Below are positions 1-8,430 of a DNA stretch of 32,490 nt, piece after piece; within the stretch, counting starts at the first letter, position 1; every line of letters begins with the position of its first letter. The notes under the pieces are model-generated. The model had not been told where the DNA came from and searched no databases. It worked only from the letters and a program-made list of their open reading frames with translations. Both the position numbers and the translations under genes were made by a program. Source of the stretch: Bacteroidota bacterium (GTDB lineage: Bacteria > Bacteroidota > Bacteroidia > AKYH767-A > 2013-40CM-41-45); the NCBI GenBank assembly GCA_026391975.1, contig JAPLDB010000012.1, forward strand, positions 1 through 32,490. The letters are read 5' to 3'.

Positions 1-399
1 TTCAACCTGAAAAGGCGACTTTTGGTATAATTCATTCTCAAGCACAGTTCCTTTAGCGTAATAGCTCACATTCAAAGGCATGCTATTGATTGCCCTGGCA
101 ATAATAACCCTGGACTTTAGTAATTCTACATCTCCTGCAAGCTGGGTCTGGGTTATCCCAAGACCATTTAACATGTCAGAATTGTTTATATTAAGTACTG
201 CGTTAGCATTATTAACGACGCCTATTTTAATAACGGAGTGGGCCTGAAAAGTTGGAGCTGTATACCTGAGATAGAGATATGAAAGTAGAATTGCTGCTGT
301 CACCATCATGATAATCCAATAGAAATTTTTACGGGCAATGATTGCAAACAACTTTGCATCAAAATCCGAATTCAACTGGGTTATTCGCTTCTTCGCCAT
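1..399 (-). CDS. Wzz/Wzc-type polysaccharide chain-length or tyrosine-kinase protein, N-terminal part (runs off window)
   Basis: The reading frame starts with ATG at 399 and stays open for 133 codons to the left edge, so the gene is partial. The protein begins MAKKRITQLNSDFDAKLFAI, then has a hydrophobic segment at about residues 27-45 (FYWIIMMVTAAILLSYLYL) followed by a predicted periplasmic stretch with the pattern TFQAHSVIKIG. That layout is the N-terminus of the Wzz chain-length family, which in Bacteroidota is usually fused to a C-terminal BY-kinase that would lie outside this window. It starts 4 nt after the stop of the export lipoprotein gene, which fits the classic Wza-Wzc order and cotranscription. 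It would set polymer length and drive export together with the outer-membrane protein. The kinase domain itself is inferred, not seen. Confidence 0.75.
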   Translation of the reverse strand, partial: MAKKRITQLNSDFDAKLFAIIARKNFYWIIMMVTAAILLSYLYLRYTAPTFQAHSVIKIGVVNNANAVLNINNSDMLNGLGITQTQLAGDVELLKSRVIIARAINSMPLNVSYYAKGTVLENELYQKSPFQVE

Positions 400-403
400 A
401 TTT

Positions 404-1144
404 CTATTTCACAAAATTCATTATCAAAAGCACACTGGTGATGATGGAAATAAATGGTGTAAGTTGGGCAAGCACCTTGATCTTGTAATTTGGTGTAGCT
501 TCAATATAAATTATATCATTTGAACGAACAGTGAGATCAGAGGCCATCACTCCTTCAAGTGTTGACATATCAATTATTCTGACAGTCGGATTGCGCAAGT
601 CACCCCGAAGCACTTTTATACGCCAGGCTTTGCTGTTATCTGTAAGTCCACCGGCAAGTGCAATTACTTCAATAATGGATGTGTTATCATTCACTATGTT
701 TACGGTCGTTCCCTTGCCACCGTCAGCAAAAAACACATAAGCATGCCGGTTAATTATTTTTAACTGAATAAAAGGATTGATATAGTATTTTGAATAGACT
801 TTTTCCAATTCTTTCTCAGCTAATTGAATAGGCTTCCCGCCAAGCAATACACTACCAAGTATTGGGAGTTTTACAAGGCTGTCTTTTTCAACAAGGTAAT
901 TAATGGCTTCTGTTCCGGCACTAGCTACAGAATTCGTTACATCTACCAATTTAAACCCGTCAATTGTAAAAAAGTGCATTTCTATGCGATCTCCGGGGGA
1001 TATTATGTATTCACTTTTATATGTGCCTGTAGTATCAACAACATAAGGATAATCTTTCGGGGTCTTAAACATTACCTGAGGGTTAAGAAACCGGCAGGAC
1101 ATTAGAAAAAGAAGTGGAAAAATGAATAAAAGAAGTCTGCGCAT
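404..1144 (-). CDS. Wza-like polysaccharide export outer-membrane lipoprotein
   Basis: The protein is 246 residues from the ATG at 1144. It starts MRRLLLFIFPLLFLMSC, a lipoprotein signal with Cys17 as the predicted lipidated residue. After it come a poly-export domain (EYIISPGDRIEMHFFT, about residues 48-63) and one SLBB-like domain (around IEVIALAGGLTDNSKAWRIK), ending in a hydrophobic C-terminal helix (LTPFISIITSVLLIMNF) that probably spans the outer membrane. A longer reading from a TTG at 1168 is possible, but the TAnnTTTG promoter motif overlaps that TTG and the signal peptide starts cleanly at 1144. The next gene is the Wzz/Wzc protein 4 nt downstream. Its role is export of exopolysaccharide or capsule through the outer membrane. 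It is shorter than E. coli Wza, as is usual in this phylum. Confidence 0.88.
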   Translation of the reverse strand: MRRLLLFIFPLLFLMSCRFLNPQVMFKTPKDYPYVVDTTGTYKSEYIISPGDRIEMHFFTIDGFKLVDVTNSVASAGTEAINYLVEKDSLVKLPILGSVLLGGKPIQLAEKELEKVYSKYYINPFIQLKIINRHAYVFFADGGKGTTVNIVNDNTSIIEVIALAGGLTDNSKAWRIKVLRGDLRNPTVRIIDMSTLEGVMASDLTVRSNDIIYIEATPNYKIKVLAQLTPFISIITSVLLIMNFVK

Positions 1145-1165
1145 ACGTGCTTTTGGCAAGGTGAA

Positions 1166-1196
1166 CAAAAATAGAACTTAAAATCAGAGTCAAAAA
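1166..1196 (-). promoter_or_regulatory. Bacteroidota-type promoter for the polysaccharide export genes
   Basis: Read on the minus strand, TATTTTTG at 1173-1166 fits the TAnnTTTG -7 element of the phylum, and a TTTTTG at 1196-1191 lies 17 nt upstream as the -33 element. Transcription would start near 1160, giving a leader of about 15 nt to the ATG at 1144. This supports the shorter start of the export lipoprotein and suggests it can be transcribed separately from the glycosyltransferase. Confidence 0.5.
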
Positions 1197-1215
1197 TTAT
1201 TTTTTGACTGATCGA

Positions 1216-2415
1216 TCAAAACCTGCCGCGATTCTCCAATAATTTGCCGTAAAGTGATTTTACATCGCTCACCAGGCGCGTATAATGAAACTTATTTTCA
1301 ACATTTTGCCTGCTCTTTTGAATCATTTTGTTTCGAAGTCCTTCACTTTCAACAAGGTTTAACAAGTGATCAGAAAACCCTGAAATATCATTGCTTTCTG
1401 ACAGAAAAGCCGTTTCGTTCCGTATTACTACATTTTCAATGCCGCCAACATTGGTACTGATAATTGGCTTTTGTGCGGCCTGGGCTTCAATGAGACTCAC
1501 CGGTGTACCTTCATTCAATGACGTCAAAGCAATAATATCCAGCCCGGCCATTGCCCTTTCCACATCCTTCATCCAGGAAGTGAAAGTAAGAGTTGACTTT
1601 ACTTGCTGCTCAGGAAAATAAGTGAAATCAAGGTTGAGCACTTTGCACTTCGAAAACAGGCTTTGTAAATCCTCTCCGTCGCCAATGATGAAGGCCCTGA
1701 CTTTTTTTGTTGTTCTTCCCAATATGTTCTGCATTACATTTAAAAACATATCGTGGTTTTTCACCGGAACAAGTCTTCCAATAATTCCAACTGCCAGTTC
1801 ATCGTCTTCAAGAAAATACTGAGAGCGGAAAGACTTTCTTTTTTCTTCCATATTTTCCCAAAACCGGCTCAGGTCGAAACCGAGGGGCACTACTTTGATT
1901 TTTTCAGGGGCACATAATTTAAACTGGATGGCAAGTTCTTCTTTTTGAAAATCGCTGATTGCAATGATTGCTGAAGATCTTTTAGCAAGGTAACGCTCAA
2001 TTCCTAAAAACACCCTGGTTTTTATCGGATTGAAATATGAATGAAATACATGGCCATGAAATGTGTGTACAATAACAGGAACCTTCATATTGTGTGCAGC
2101 CAGTCTTCCAAGGGTACCTGCTTTGGCAGCATGCGTATGTACGATATCGGGTTTAAAATCTGCGATTGTTTTTTTGATCTTTTGATATGCAGCCCTGTCT
2201 TTTGAAAAATTGATCTCGCGGCTCATTTCCGGAAGCTGGATGTAATTTATTCCAAGTTGCTCACAGATAAACTCGGAACTTTCTTCTGAATCCATCTTTG
2301 TTCCGGCAACCAAAAGTGTCTCATACTCAGGCGCCAGGTATTTTGTCAGCAGTGCGGCATTGAACGTAGGTCCGCCCAGGTTTAATCTGTTTATGATTCG
2401 GAGTACTTTGGGCAT
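1216..2415 (-). CDS. Glycosyltransferase family 4 (GT-B fold)
   Basis: This 399-residue protein starts with ATG at 2415. The N-terminal acceptor domain opens with VLRIINRLNLGGPTFNAALL, and PDIVHTHAAKAGTLGRLAA (about 89-107) is typical of the first Rossmann half of GT4 enzymes. The donor domain contains VGIIGRLVPVKNHDMFL (about 209-225) and the E-x7-E motif EGTPVSLIE with Glu302 and Glu310, which contacts the nucleotide-sugar. No signal peptide or membrane segment is seen, so it should act at the cytoplasmic face. It lies between the asparagine synthase-like gene and the Wza-like gene, so it most likely adds a sugar during repeat-unit assembly. The donor and acceptor sugars cannot be read from the sequence. 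Confidence 0.9.
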   Translation of the reverse strand: MPKVLRIINRLNLGGPTFNAALLTKYLAPEYETLLVAGTKMDSEESSEFICEQLGINYIQLPEMSREINFSKDRAAYQKIKKTIADFKPDIVHTHAAKAGTLGRLAAHNMKVPVIVHTFHGHVFHSYFNPIKTRVFLGIERYLAKRSSAIIAISDFQKEELAIQFKLCAPEKIKVVPLGFDLSRFWENMEEKRKSFRSQYFLEDDELAVGIIGRLVPVKNHDMFLNVMQNILGRTTKKVRAFIIGDGEDLQSLFSKCKVLNLDFTYFPEQQVKSTLTFTSWMKDVERAMAGLDIIALTSLNEGTPVSLIEAQAAQKPIISTNVGGIENVVIRNETAFLSESNDISGFSDHLLNLVESEGLRNKMIQKSRQNVENKFHYTRLVSDVKSLYGKLLENRGRF

Positions 2416-2519
2416 ATCTATTAAATGTGCAATGTGTAAATGTGCAGAAATGCAGATATGCAGATATGGTACTCAGAACTAACTATTGAAAGGCATTTCA
2501 TTAGCATATCTGCAAATTT
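2416..2519. repeat. Intergenic word repeat of ATGTGCA/ATGCAGAT type
   Basis: Between the glycosyltransferase start and the asparagine synthase stop, the words AATGTGC, AAATGTGC, AATGCAGAT and ATGCAGATATG follow one another (about 2423-2467), with AGCATATCTGCAAAT at 2501-2515 as a partial inverted copy. Similar words occur at 9136-9180 and 16787-16850. No promoter or terminator is clear. Confidence 0.6.
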
Positions 2520-4466
2520 TCATTTTTGCATATTGGATCTCCACCAGTATTGAAAGACAATCAATCCCCAGACTCTTGCAACTGAATCGCCGGGGCTATT
2601 GCTGTAGAGCTGATCAAGGAGTTTTTTTATTTCCGGATAATCGAAAATATTCTGGCTCGAGATAAATTTTTCAGAAAGCAAATCATCTGTGATCATGCTT
2701 TTGAGTTCAGTACTGAACCATTTCAACAAAGGAACTTCAAAGCCCTGCTTGCTTCTGGAATACAACTCTTCAGGTAACAGGTTTCTGAATGCATCACGCA
2801 CAATTTTTTTCCGGCCATGTGCATCTAGCTTGCTCTCTTCAGGAAGTGAAAAAGCAAAATCAACGACAGTATAATCAAGGAAAGGCGTCCGTACTTCCAG
2901 CGAATTGGCCATACTCATCAAATCCACCTTCATAAGCATGTCGTTGGGCAATACGAGGTTCATGTCTGCAAGTAAAACTTCATTCATGTCTCCATCTTCA
3001 TGAATGAGCCTGAGGATCTCATCCTTTCTTCCGGAATATTCAACTATTCTATCGAATGAGGTTAACGTTTTCTTTTTCAGTAAGGCCTCACAATCCAGCG
3101 GAGAAGAATAGCCCGCCCAGCTCCAGTATCGCTCTTTTTTGCTTTGCTTCAGGCCCTGAGAAAATTTACTGAGCTGTCTGATTTTATTTCCTGCTTTCGA
3201 ATTCCGTGATTGCGGCAGCATATTCCAAACCGGCTGAAGCATTCCAACAAGTGATCCTGCCATTCCTCCTTCTCTAATCTTCAGTTCAGCTGCATGTTTA
3301 TTATATCCACCGAACATTTCATCTGCTCCATCACCGCTGAGGGCAACGGTTACATGCCTTCTCGTATGCTGACTAAGTATATGGACATTCAGTGCGGATG
3401 AATCAGCAAAGGGCTCATCAATGTAATCAAGGGCGGCATGAAGGTTTGCAAAAAGGTCATCCGTAGTGAGTGAAAATACGGTATGATCACTTCCGATTTT
3501 TTTTGCAACCAGGTTTGCATACCGTGTTTCATCGAACAATGGTTCGTCTTTAAAACCAATAGAGAATGTTTTGAGGTGATTCGTATGCCTTGAAGCAAGT
3601 GCGGCAATTACAGATGAATCAATACCGCCACTTAAAAAAGATCCCAGTGGAACGTCGCTGATCAGTCTTCGCTGCACTGAAGACTCCATCAAATCAAACA
3701 GCTTTTTCTGCTGATCAGCATAACTCAGCTCAATTGATGATTGTTTTATCTCATAATACTTTTCTGTCAGTTCAGGTGATTCCTCATCCGCATCGTATTT
3801 GGAATCCTGTATTGTAAACTTCCCGCTGCTGGCAAAGAACTTTAAATAAGTTCCGGGCAATAACTTGCTTACATTTTTGAAAATGGATTGTGGTGCAGGA
3901 ATATAATTCAGCTGCAAGTAGGTAAACAATGAAATCTCATCGATCTCCTTTGGAATTCCCATTGCGATGAGGGACTTCATCTCGGAGGCAAACATCAGCT
4001 TTTCATCGTCTTTGTAAATCAGCAGCGGCTTCACTCCCATCCTGTCCCTGGCAATAAAAACAGTTTGCTCCTGTTTGTCATAAATGGCCAGGGCGAAAAA
4101 ACCATTTACACGCTTCAAACATTTTTCACCTTCAATGATGTACAGGTAAAGCAGCACTTCCGTATCACTTTCCGATTTCAGTTTATATCCTTTATCAAGT
4201 ACAAACTGCCGGTGCTCTTTGAAATTAAAAAATTCCCCGTTGAAAATGATGGTGTAACGCCCGGATTCGTCATGCATGGGTTGGAGGCCTGCATCAGAAG
4301 TATCAATAATTGCCAGGCGGGTCTGGCAAAATGCGATGCTGTTGTGTTTGTATATTCCTTTTGCATCCGGCCCGCGTTTATTTAATGTGCGAACGGCATC
4401 TTCAATTTTATCCAGAGAAGAATTTGATTTTTGAGAAAAAGCAATGATGCCTGCAATGCCGCACAT
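2520..4466 (-). CDS. asnB: Glutamine-hydrolysing asparagine synthase-like amidotransferase
   Basis: This 648-residue protein starts MCGIAGIIAF, so Cys2 becomes the N-terminal nucleophile of a class II glutamine amidotransferase. That domain includes RGPDAKG (31-37), FNGEFFNF (75-82) and SDTEVLL (100-106). The synthetase half has the pyrophosphate loop SGGIDSS (279-285) and the downstream ALSGDGADEMFGGY motif. Length and both active sites agree with full-length AsnB, which makes asparagine from aspartate, ATP and glutamine. Its position as the first gene of an exopolysaccharide locus leaves open a role in amidating a sugar acid or cell-surface polymer, as is known for AsnB-like proteins in O-antigen and capsule clusters. 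Asparagine synthesis and glycan amidation cannot be separated here. Confidence 0.9.
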   Translation of the reverse strand: MCGIAGIIAFSQKSNSSLDKIEDAVRTLNKRGPDAKGIYKHNSIAFCQTRLAIIDTSDAGLQPMHDESGRYTIIFNGEFFNFKEHRQFVLDKGYKLKSESDTEVLLYLYIIEGEKCLKRVNGFFALAIYDKQEQTVFIARDRMGVKPLLIYKDDEKLMFASEMKSLIAMGIPKEIDEISLFTYLQLNYIPAPQSIFKNVSKLLPGTYLKFFASSGKFTIQDSKYDADEESPELTEKYYEIKQSSIELSYADQQKKLFDLMESSVQRRLISDVPLGSFLSGGIDSSVIAALASRHTNHLKTFSIGFKDEPLFDETRYANLVAKKIGSDHTVFSLTTDDLFANLHAALDYIDEPFADSSALNVHILSQHTRRHVTVALSGDGADEMFGGYNKHAAELKIREGGMAGSLVGMLQPVWNMLPQSRNSKAGNKIRQLSKFSQGLKQSKKERYWSWAGYSSPLDCEALLKKKTLTSFDRIVEYSGRKDEILRLIHEDGDMNEVLLADMNLVLPNDMLMKVDLMSMANSLEVRTPFLDYTVVDFAFSLPEESKLDAHGRKKIVRDAFRNLLPEELYSRSKQGFEVPLLKWFSTELKSMITDDLLSEKFISSQNIFDYPEIKKLLDQLYSNSPGDSVARVWGLIVFQYWWRSNMQK

Positions 4467-4485
4467 GGGAGAGGATCGTTAAAAG

Positions 4486-4493
4486 CAAATGTA
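4486..4493 (-). promoter_or_regulatory. Putative -7 element ahead of asnB-like gene
   Basis: TACATTTG on the minus strand matches TAnnTTTG exactly. It lies about 20 nt upstream of the ATG, the same distance as for the export lipoprotein gene. No good -33 TTG is seen at the right spacing, so the call is tentative. Confidence 0.35.
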
Positions 4494-4589
4494 AAAATAT
4501 TCGGTTTAATACCTTTAGTAAAATCTCAGCGGTTGTCAAAGGGGCACTGGTAATAGGTAAATGGCCATTCAACCAAAAGCATTTAGCAA

Positions 4590-5987
4590 CTAAATATGAA
4601 TCACCTCACCATAGGCTGCAGCTACGGCTTCCATTACCGCTTCACTCATTGTTGGATGTGGATGCATGCTCTTAATAATTTCATGTCCTGTCGTTTCTAA
4701 TTTACGCGCTACTACCACTTCGGCGATCAACTCAGTCACCCCTGCGCCAATCATGTGAGCACCCAGCCACTCGCCATATTTTGCATCAAAAATAACTTTT
4801 ACAAAGCCATCTGCATTTCCGCCTGCCTTTGCTTTACCGGAAGCAGTAAATGGAAATTTACCCACCTTGTATTCAATGCCTTTTTCTTTCACTTGTTTCT
4901 CAGTCATCCCTACTGATGCTATCTCCGGCTGACAATAAGTACATCCCGGAATGTTGCCGTAATCAATCGGCTCCACGTGCATGCCAGCAATTTTCTCTAC
5001 GCAGGTAATTCCTTCATGAGATGCAACGTGTGCCAGTGCAGGTCCGCGTACGATGTCACCGATGGCATAGTAGCCCGGCATATTGGTCTGGTAAAAATCA
5101 TTGACCATTATTTTTCCTTTGTCGGTAGCAATACCAACATCTTCCAGCCCAATTTTTTCAATGTTCGATACAATACCAACAGCACTCAGCACAATATCGG
5201 CATCAATAACTTCTTCTCCTTTGGCACTTTTGATATTCACCTTGCATCCGGCACCGGAAGTATCAACTGAAGTTACTTCAGCAGATGTCATCACGGTAAT
5301 ACCTTGCTTTTTAAATGAACGCTCCAGTTGTTTTGAAACTTCTTCATCCTCCACAGGGACAATGTTCGGAAGAAACTCTACGAGTGTAACCTTGGTGCCT
5401 ATAGAATTATAGAAATAAGCGAACTCACTGCCAATCGCTCCACTGCCAACCACCACCATGCTCTTGGGTTGTGCAGGAAGCACCATGGCTTCCCTGTAAC
5501 CGATGATCTTTTTTCCATCCTGTTTTAGGGAAGGCAATTCACGTGAGCGTGATCCTGTTGCAATAATAATATGCTTTGCTTCAAGTATGGCCCCCCCACC
5601 CTCCGAAGGGGGTATTGCCGTTACCTCGACTTTTTTGCCGGGTAAAATTTTTCCACTACCTGCTATCACATCAACCTTGTTTTTCTTCATGAGGAATTGA
5701 ACCCCTTTGCTCATGGCATCAGCAACACCGCGGCTGCGTTTAACCATTGCTGCAAAATCAGCTTCAACGCCGGTTGCTTTTACTCCATAATCCTGTGCAT
5801 GCATCAGGTATTCAAAAACCTGGGCGCTTTTGAGCAATGCCTTTGTAGGTATGCAGCCCCAATTGAGGCAAATGCCTCCGAGTTCGCTGCGTTCAATGAC
5901 TGCTGTTTTCATTCCGAGCTGGGAAGCCCTGATGGCAGCCACGTATCCGCCGGGGCCGCTGCCGATGACTATTAGATCGTAATTCAT
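4590..5987 (-). CDS. lpdA: Dihydrolipoyl dehydrogenase (E3)
   Basis: Starting from the ATG at 5987 (MNYDLIVIGSGPGGYVAAIR), the protein is 465 residues, the usual E3 length. A longer TTG-initiated reading to 6071 adds 28 residues with no family resemblance. Features seen are the FAD-binding GxGPGG (9-14), the redox disulphide Cys40/Cys45 in GGICLNWGCIPTK, the NAD-binding VVVGSGAIGSEFAYFY, and the C-terminal HPHPTMSE with catalytic His444 and Glu449. It reoxidises the lipoyl groups of the 2-oxoacid dehydrogenase or glycine cleavage complexes in the cytoplasm; no other complex subunit is nearby. Residues 126-132 (PPSEGGG) are encoded by a GC-rich palindrome that looks like an inserted intergenic repeat. 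Confidence 0.95.
   Translation of the reverse strand: MNYDLIVIGSGPGGYVAAIRASQLGMKTAVIERSELGGICLNWGCIPTKALLKSAQVFEYLMHAQDYGVKATGVEADFAAMVKRSRGVADAMSKGVQFLMKKNKVDVIAGSGKILPGKKVEVTAIPPSEGGGAILEAKHIIIATGSRSRELPSLKQDGKKIIGYREAMVLPAQPKSMVVVGSGAIGSEFAYFYNSIGTKVTLVEFLPNIVPVEDEEVSKQLERSFKKQGITVMTSAEVTSVDTSGAGCKVNIKSAKGEEVIDADIVLSAVGIVSNIEKIGLEDVGIATDKGKIMVNDFYQTNMPGYYAIGDIVRGPALAHVASHEGITCVEKIAGMHVEPIDYGNIPGCTYCQPEIASVGMTEKQVKEKGIEYKVGKFPFTASGKAKAGGNADGFVKVIFDAKYGEWLGAHMIGAGVTELIAEVVVARKLETTGHEIIKSMHPHPTMSEAVMEAVAAAYGEVIHI
5592..5612 (-). repeat. GC-rich palindromic element inside lpdA
   Basis: On the plus strand ACCCTC and GGGGGT form a short stem around CGAA, beside a run of seven Cs. It encodes PPSEGGG in frame. 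The style matches intergenic elements at 9275-9286, 14907-14927 and about 29815-29830. It falls in a surface loop just before the conserved EAKHIIIATGSR segment. Confidence 0.5.
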
Positions 5988-6091
5988 AGTTGAGATTTTC
6001 CTTGTTTTCGAGCTGCGAATATAACAGTAAGAATGGAATAACTTACCAGCCTGATGTCCTGATAAATACATTCTTTACGTACCTTCGTAAT

Positions 6092-7843
6092 GTGAAATAC
6101 ACCTTCTCCACCCCGCATCCCGTCGATCATCTGATCCATGTTGAAATGGTTGTGACAGGAATTGACAGGGATGAAATTCTTTTTCAGCTTCCATCCTGGC
6201 GCCCGGGGAGGTATGAACTTCAGAATTTTGCAAAGAATATTCTGCAATGGAGGGCAACCAATGAAAAGGGCGAAGCGCTGGCTCACCTGAAAATGACAAA
6301 AGACTGCTGGAAGGTCAAATCAGAAGGAGCATCAGAAATTCATGTTCATTTTGCGTACTACGCTGCACAGGCCGATGCCGGCGCCTGTTGGGTGGATGAG
6401 GATCTGTTTTATTTCAATCCGGTGCATTGCTGCATGTATGTTCCGGAAAAAATTCTCGAGCCATGTGAAGTTGAACTTCGTGTTCCGGATCATTTTCTGA
6501 TCGCCACTTCTCTTAAAAGCGCAGGTAAAAAACAATTCATCGCGGCCGATTATCATGAACTGGTTGACAGTCCGGTAATGGCAAGTCCTTCCTTACAGCA
6601 TCATTCTTATGAAGTGGAAAAAACACACTTCCACATCTGGCTATATGGTGAATGCAAACCTGATTGGGGCCGCCTTGTAAATGACTTCAGGAAATTTACA
6701 CAGGAAGAACTGAAGATGATGCAGGACATTCCAACAACTGATTATCATTTTCTGGTTCTTGCGCTTCCTTATAAATTTTATCATGGGGTGGAGCATGCAC
6801 ACAGTGCTGTTTTGGCAATAGGCCCTGGTACTGAAATCATGAGTGATGATATTTATACTGACTTCGTTGGAGTTGCTTCACATGAGTTGTTTCATGTGTG
6901 GAATATCAAATACATCCGTCCGCAGGAGATGCAGCCGTATGATTACACCAAAGAAAATTATTCGCGGCTTGGTTTTGTTTACGAAGGGGTAACAACCTAT
7001 TATGGTGATCTATTCCTGGCGCGTTGCGGCGTATATTCAATAACACAATTCTTAAAAGAAATTTCCATAAGAATTCAAAAGCATTTCGACAATTACGGAC
7101 GCTTTAATTCATCTGTAGCTGATTCATCTTATGATACCTGGCTGGATGGCTATGTACCGGGCGTCCCTCACAGAAAGGTCTCCATATACGATGAAGGTTG
7201 CCTGCTGGCTTTGATGACTGACCTCATGATCCGTCGGAAAACGAATAATGAAAAATCGCTGGATGATGTAATGCGCGCTCTGAACAATGATTTTGCAGCC
7301 AAGAAAATCGGATATTCAGAGCACGACTATATTTCAATAATAGAAAACCTGACCAATGAAGGCGTGGCTGATTTTTTCATTGATTATGTGTACGGCACAG
7401 AAGATTATGAACCTTTGTTGGCAGACCTTGTATCGCACTTTGGATTGAAGATTCAGAAATCCCTTTCCCAAAAAAGTTTTGAGCGTGATTACGGATTTAA
7501 GGTCACCGAAGAAACCGGCGTACTCAAAGTTCTTAAAGTCGCCCCTGATTCTCCTTCTTATGAAGCCGGGTTAGGAAAAGACGATGAGATCATTTCAGTC
7601 AATGATATCAAGGTAGAAAAAAATCTAGAAGAACTTATTACTCATTTTCATGCCGCAGTTGTTACGATGAAAGTCTGCACCCCGATGAAAAAGATGAAAA
7701 CGATATTACTTGAATTGAGCCACGACAAGTATTTTCACGAATACAAACTCGCAAAAGCTGAAAACCCAAGTACCAATCAGCAAAAGTTTTTCAACGAGTG
7801 GATGAAGAGTGCGGTGAGTAAGACGTATTCGTTTATGAACTAG
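6092..7843 (+). CDS. M61 family (glycyl aminopeptidase-like) metallopeptidase with PDZ domain
   Basis: From a GTG at 6092 the protein is 583 residues and begins (M)KYTFSTPHPVDHLIHVEM, the normal start of the family. The open frame continues upstream to a TTG at 5990, but those residues are unconserved. The zinc site is HELFH (264-268), with the third ligand probably Glu298 in YEGVTTYYGD. A C-terminal PDZ domain (about residues 470-550) contains GVLKVLKVAPDSPSYEAGLG and DEIISVND. No signal peptide is visible, so the enzyme is probably cytoplasmic and may trim peptides with N-terminal glycine or alanine. It is divergent from lpdA. A TACCTTCG at 6080-6087 resembles a -7 element, but would put the transcript start almost on the GTG, so promoter and start codon remain uncertain. 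Confidence 0.88.
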   Translation: MKYTFSTPHPVDHLIHVEMVVTGIDRDEILFQLPSWRPGRYELQNFAKNILQWRATNEKGEALAHLKMTKDCWKVKSEGASEIHVHFAYYAAQADAGACWVDEDLFYFNPVHCCMYVPEKILEPCEVELRVPDHFLIATSLKSAGKKQFIAADYHELVDSPVMASPSLQHHSYEVEKTHFHIWLYGECKPDWGRLVNDFRKFTQEELKMMQDIPTTDYHFLVLALPYKFYHGVEHAHSAVLAIGPGTEIMSDDIYTDFVGVASHELFHVWNIKYIRPQEMQPYDYTKENYSRLGFVYEGVTTYYGDLFLARCGVYSITQFLKEISIRIQKHFDNYGRFNSSVADSSYDTWLDGYVPGVPHRKVSIYDEGCLLALMTDLMIRRKTNNEKSLDDVMRALNNDFAAKKIGYSEHDYISIIENLTNEGVADFFIDYVYGTEDYEPLLADLVSHFGLKIQKSLSQKSFERDYGFKVTEETGVLKVLKVAPDSPSYEAGLGKDDEIISVNDIKVEKNLEELITHFHAAVVTMKVCTPMKKMKTILLELSHDKYFHEYKLAKAENPSTNQQKFFNEWMKSAVSKTYSFMN

Positions 7844-7861
7844 CGGTAGGCCCCCAAAAAA

Positions 7862-8026
7862 AAAGTCATTAAGTCATTGGAATCAGCCAAACAGCCGTCA
7901 TTGAGTCAATAAGTCATTGGAAAAGTGACACCGAATAAGACCTCATATTACAATTGTATCAATGACATAGTGACCTATTGACGGCCGTTTGGCTGCATGG
8001 CTGTTCCCAATGACGGCTGTTGGCTG
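7862..8026. repeat. Convergent intergenic inverted repeat built from GTCATTGG / CAGCCAAACAGCCGTCA words
   Basis: CAGCCAAACAGCCGTCA at 7884-7900 is matched on the other strand by TGACGGCCGTTTGGCTG at 7979-7995 with one mismatch. A third, shortened copy, TGACGGCTGTTGGCTG, is at 8011-8026 and abuts the ridA stop codon. AGTCATTGG and AATGAC words add to the pairing. It lies between two convergent genes and could form a large stem-loop. Confidence 0.75.
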
Positions 8027-8404
8027 CTACCTGACTGCTATCATCGAGATCTCCACGTTCACTCCTCTTGGCAATCCTGCTACCTGGACTGTTTCGCGGG
8101 CGGGAAAATCCTTTTCGAAGAATTGTTCGTAGACCTCATTCATGTGCGGGAAATCGTTCATGTCCTTGAGAAAAATGGTGGTCTTTACTACGTTTGAAAA
8201 GTGCATACCCGCGGCTTCGAGGATATTCAGCAAGTTGTGCATAACCTGACTTGTTTCCTGAATAATGTTGATCGTGATGAGATTCCCTGTGGCGGGATCA
8301 AATGCAATTTGTCCGGAGATGTACAACGTATCGTTGACAAGGACAGCCTGGCTGTAAGGTCCAATTGGCTTTGGTGCTTTTTCTGTTTTGATGATGGTTT
8401 TCAT
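8027..8404 (-). CDS. ridA: RidA family reactive enamine/imine deaminase
   Basis: The 125-residue protein begins MKTIIKTEKAPKPIGPYSQA at the ATG at 8404; an upstream in-frame extension to 8437 enters a repeat and is unlikely to be translated. Family motifs are GPYSQAVLVNDTLYISGQI, the central VVKTTIFLKDMNDF, and the C-terminal LPRGVNVEISMIAVR, whose Arg binds the substrate carboxylate. RidA forms a trimer that hydrolyses 2-aminoacrylate and related enamines made by PLP enzymes, protecting those enzymes from damage. It stands alone, convergent with the M61 peptidase and divergent from pabA. The stop codon is immediately followed by an inverted-repeat word. Confidence 0.93.
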   Translation of the reverse strand: MKTIIKTEKAPKPIGPYSQAVLVNDTLYISGQIAFDPATGNLITINIIQETSQVMHNLLNILEAAGMHFSNVVKTTIFLKDMNDFPHMNEVYEQFFEKDFPARETVQVAGLPRGVNVEISMIAVR

Positions 8405-8430
8405 ATTCGGTAGTGGGTTAAGAAAAGTTT

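Noticed and set aside
1203-1220. TTTTGA...TCAAAA hairpin with the palindrome TGATCGATCA at the glycosyltransferase stop
   Set aside because: The A/T-rich stem is too weak to call a terminator, and a 10-bp palindrome can arise by chance.
5990-6091. TTG-initiated extension of the M61 peptidase
   Set aside because: The extra 34 residues overlap the divergent lpdA promoter region and do not fit the conserved start of the family.
5984-6299. Minus-strand open frames of 74-100 codons upstream of lpdA
   Set aside because: They lie antisense to the well-conserved M61 N-terminus and lack family features.
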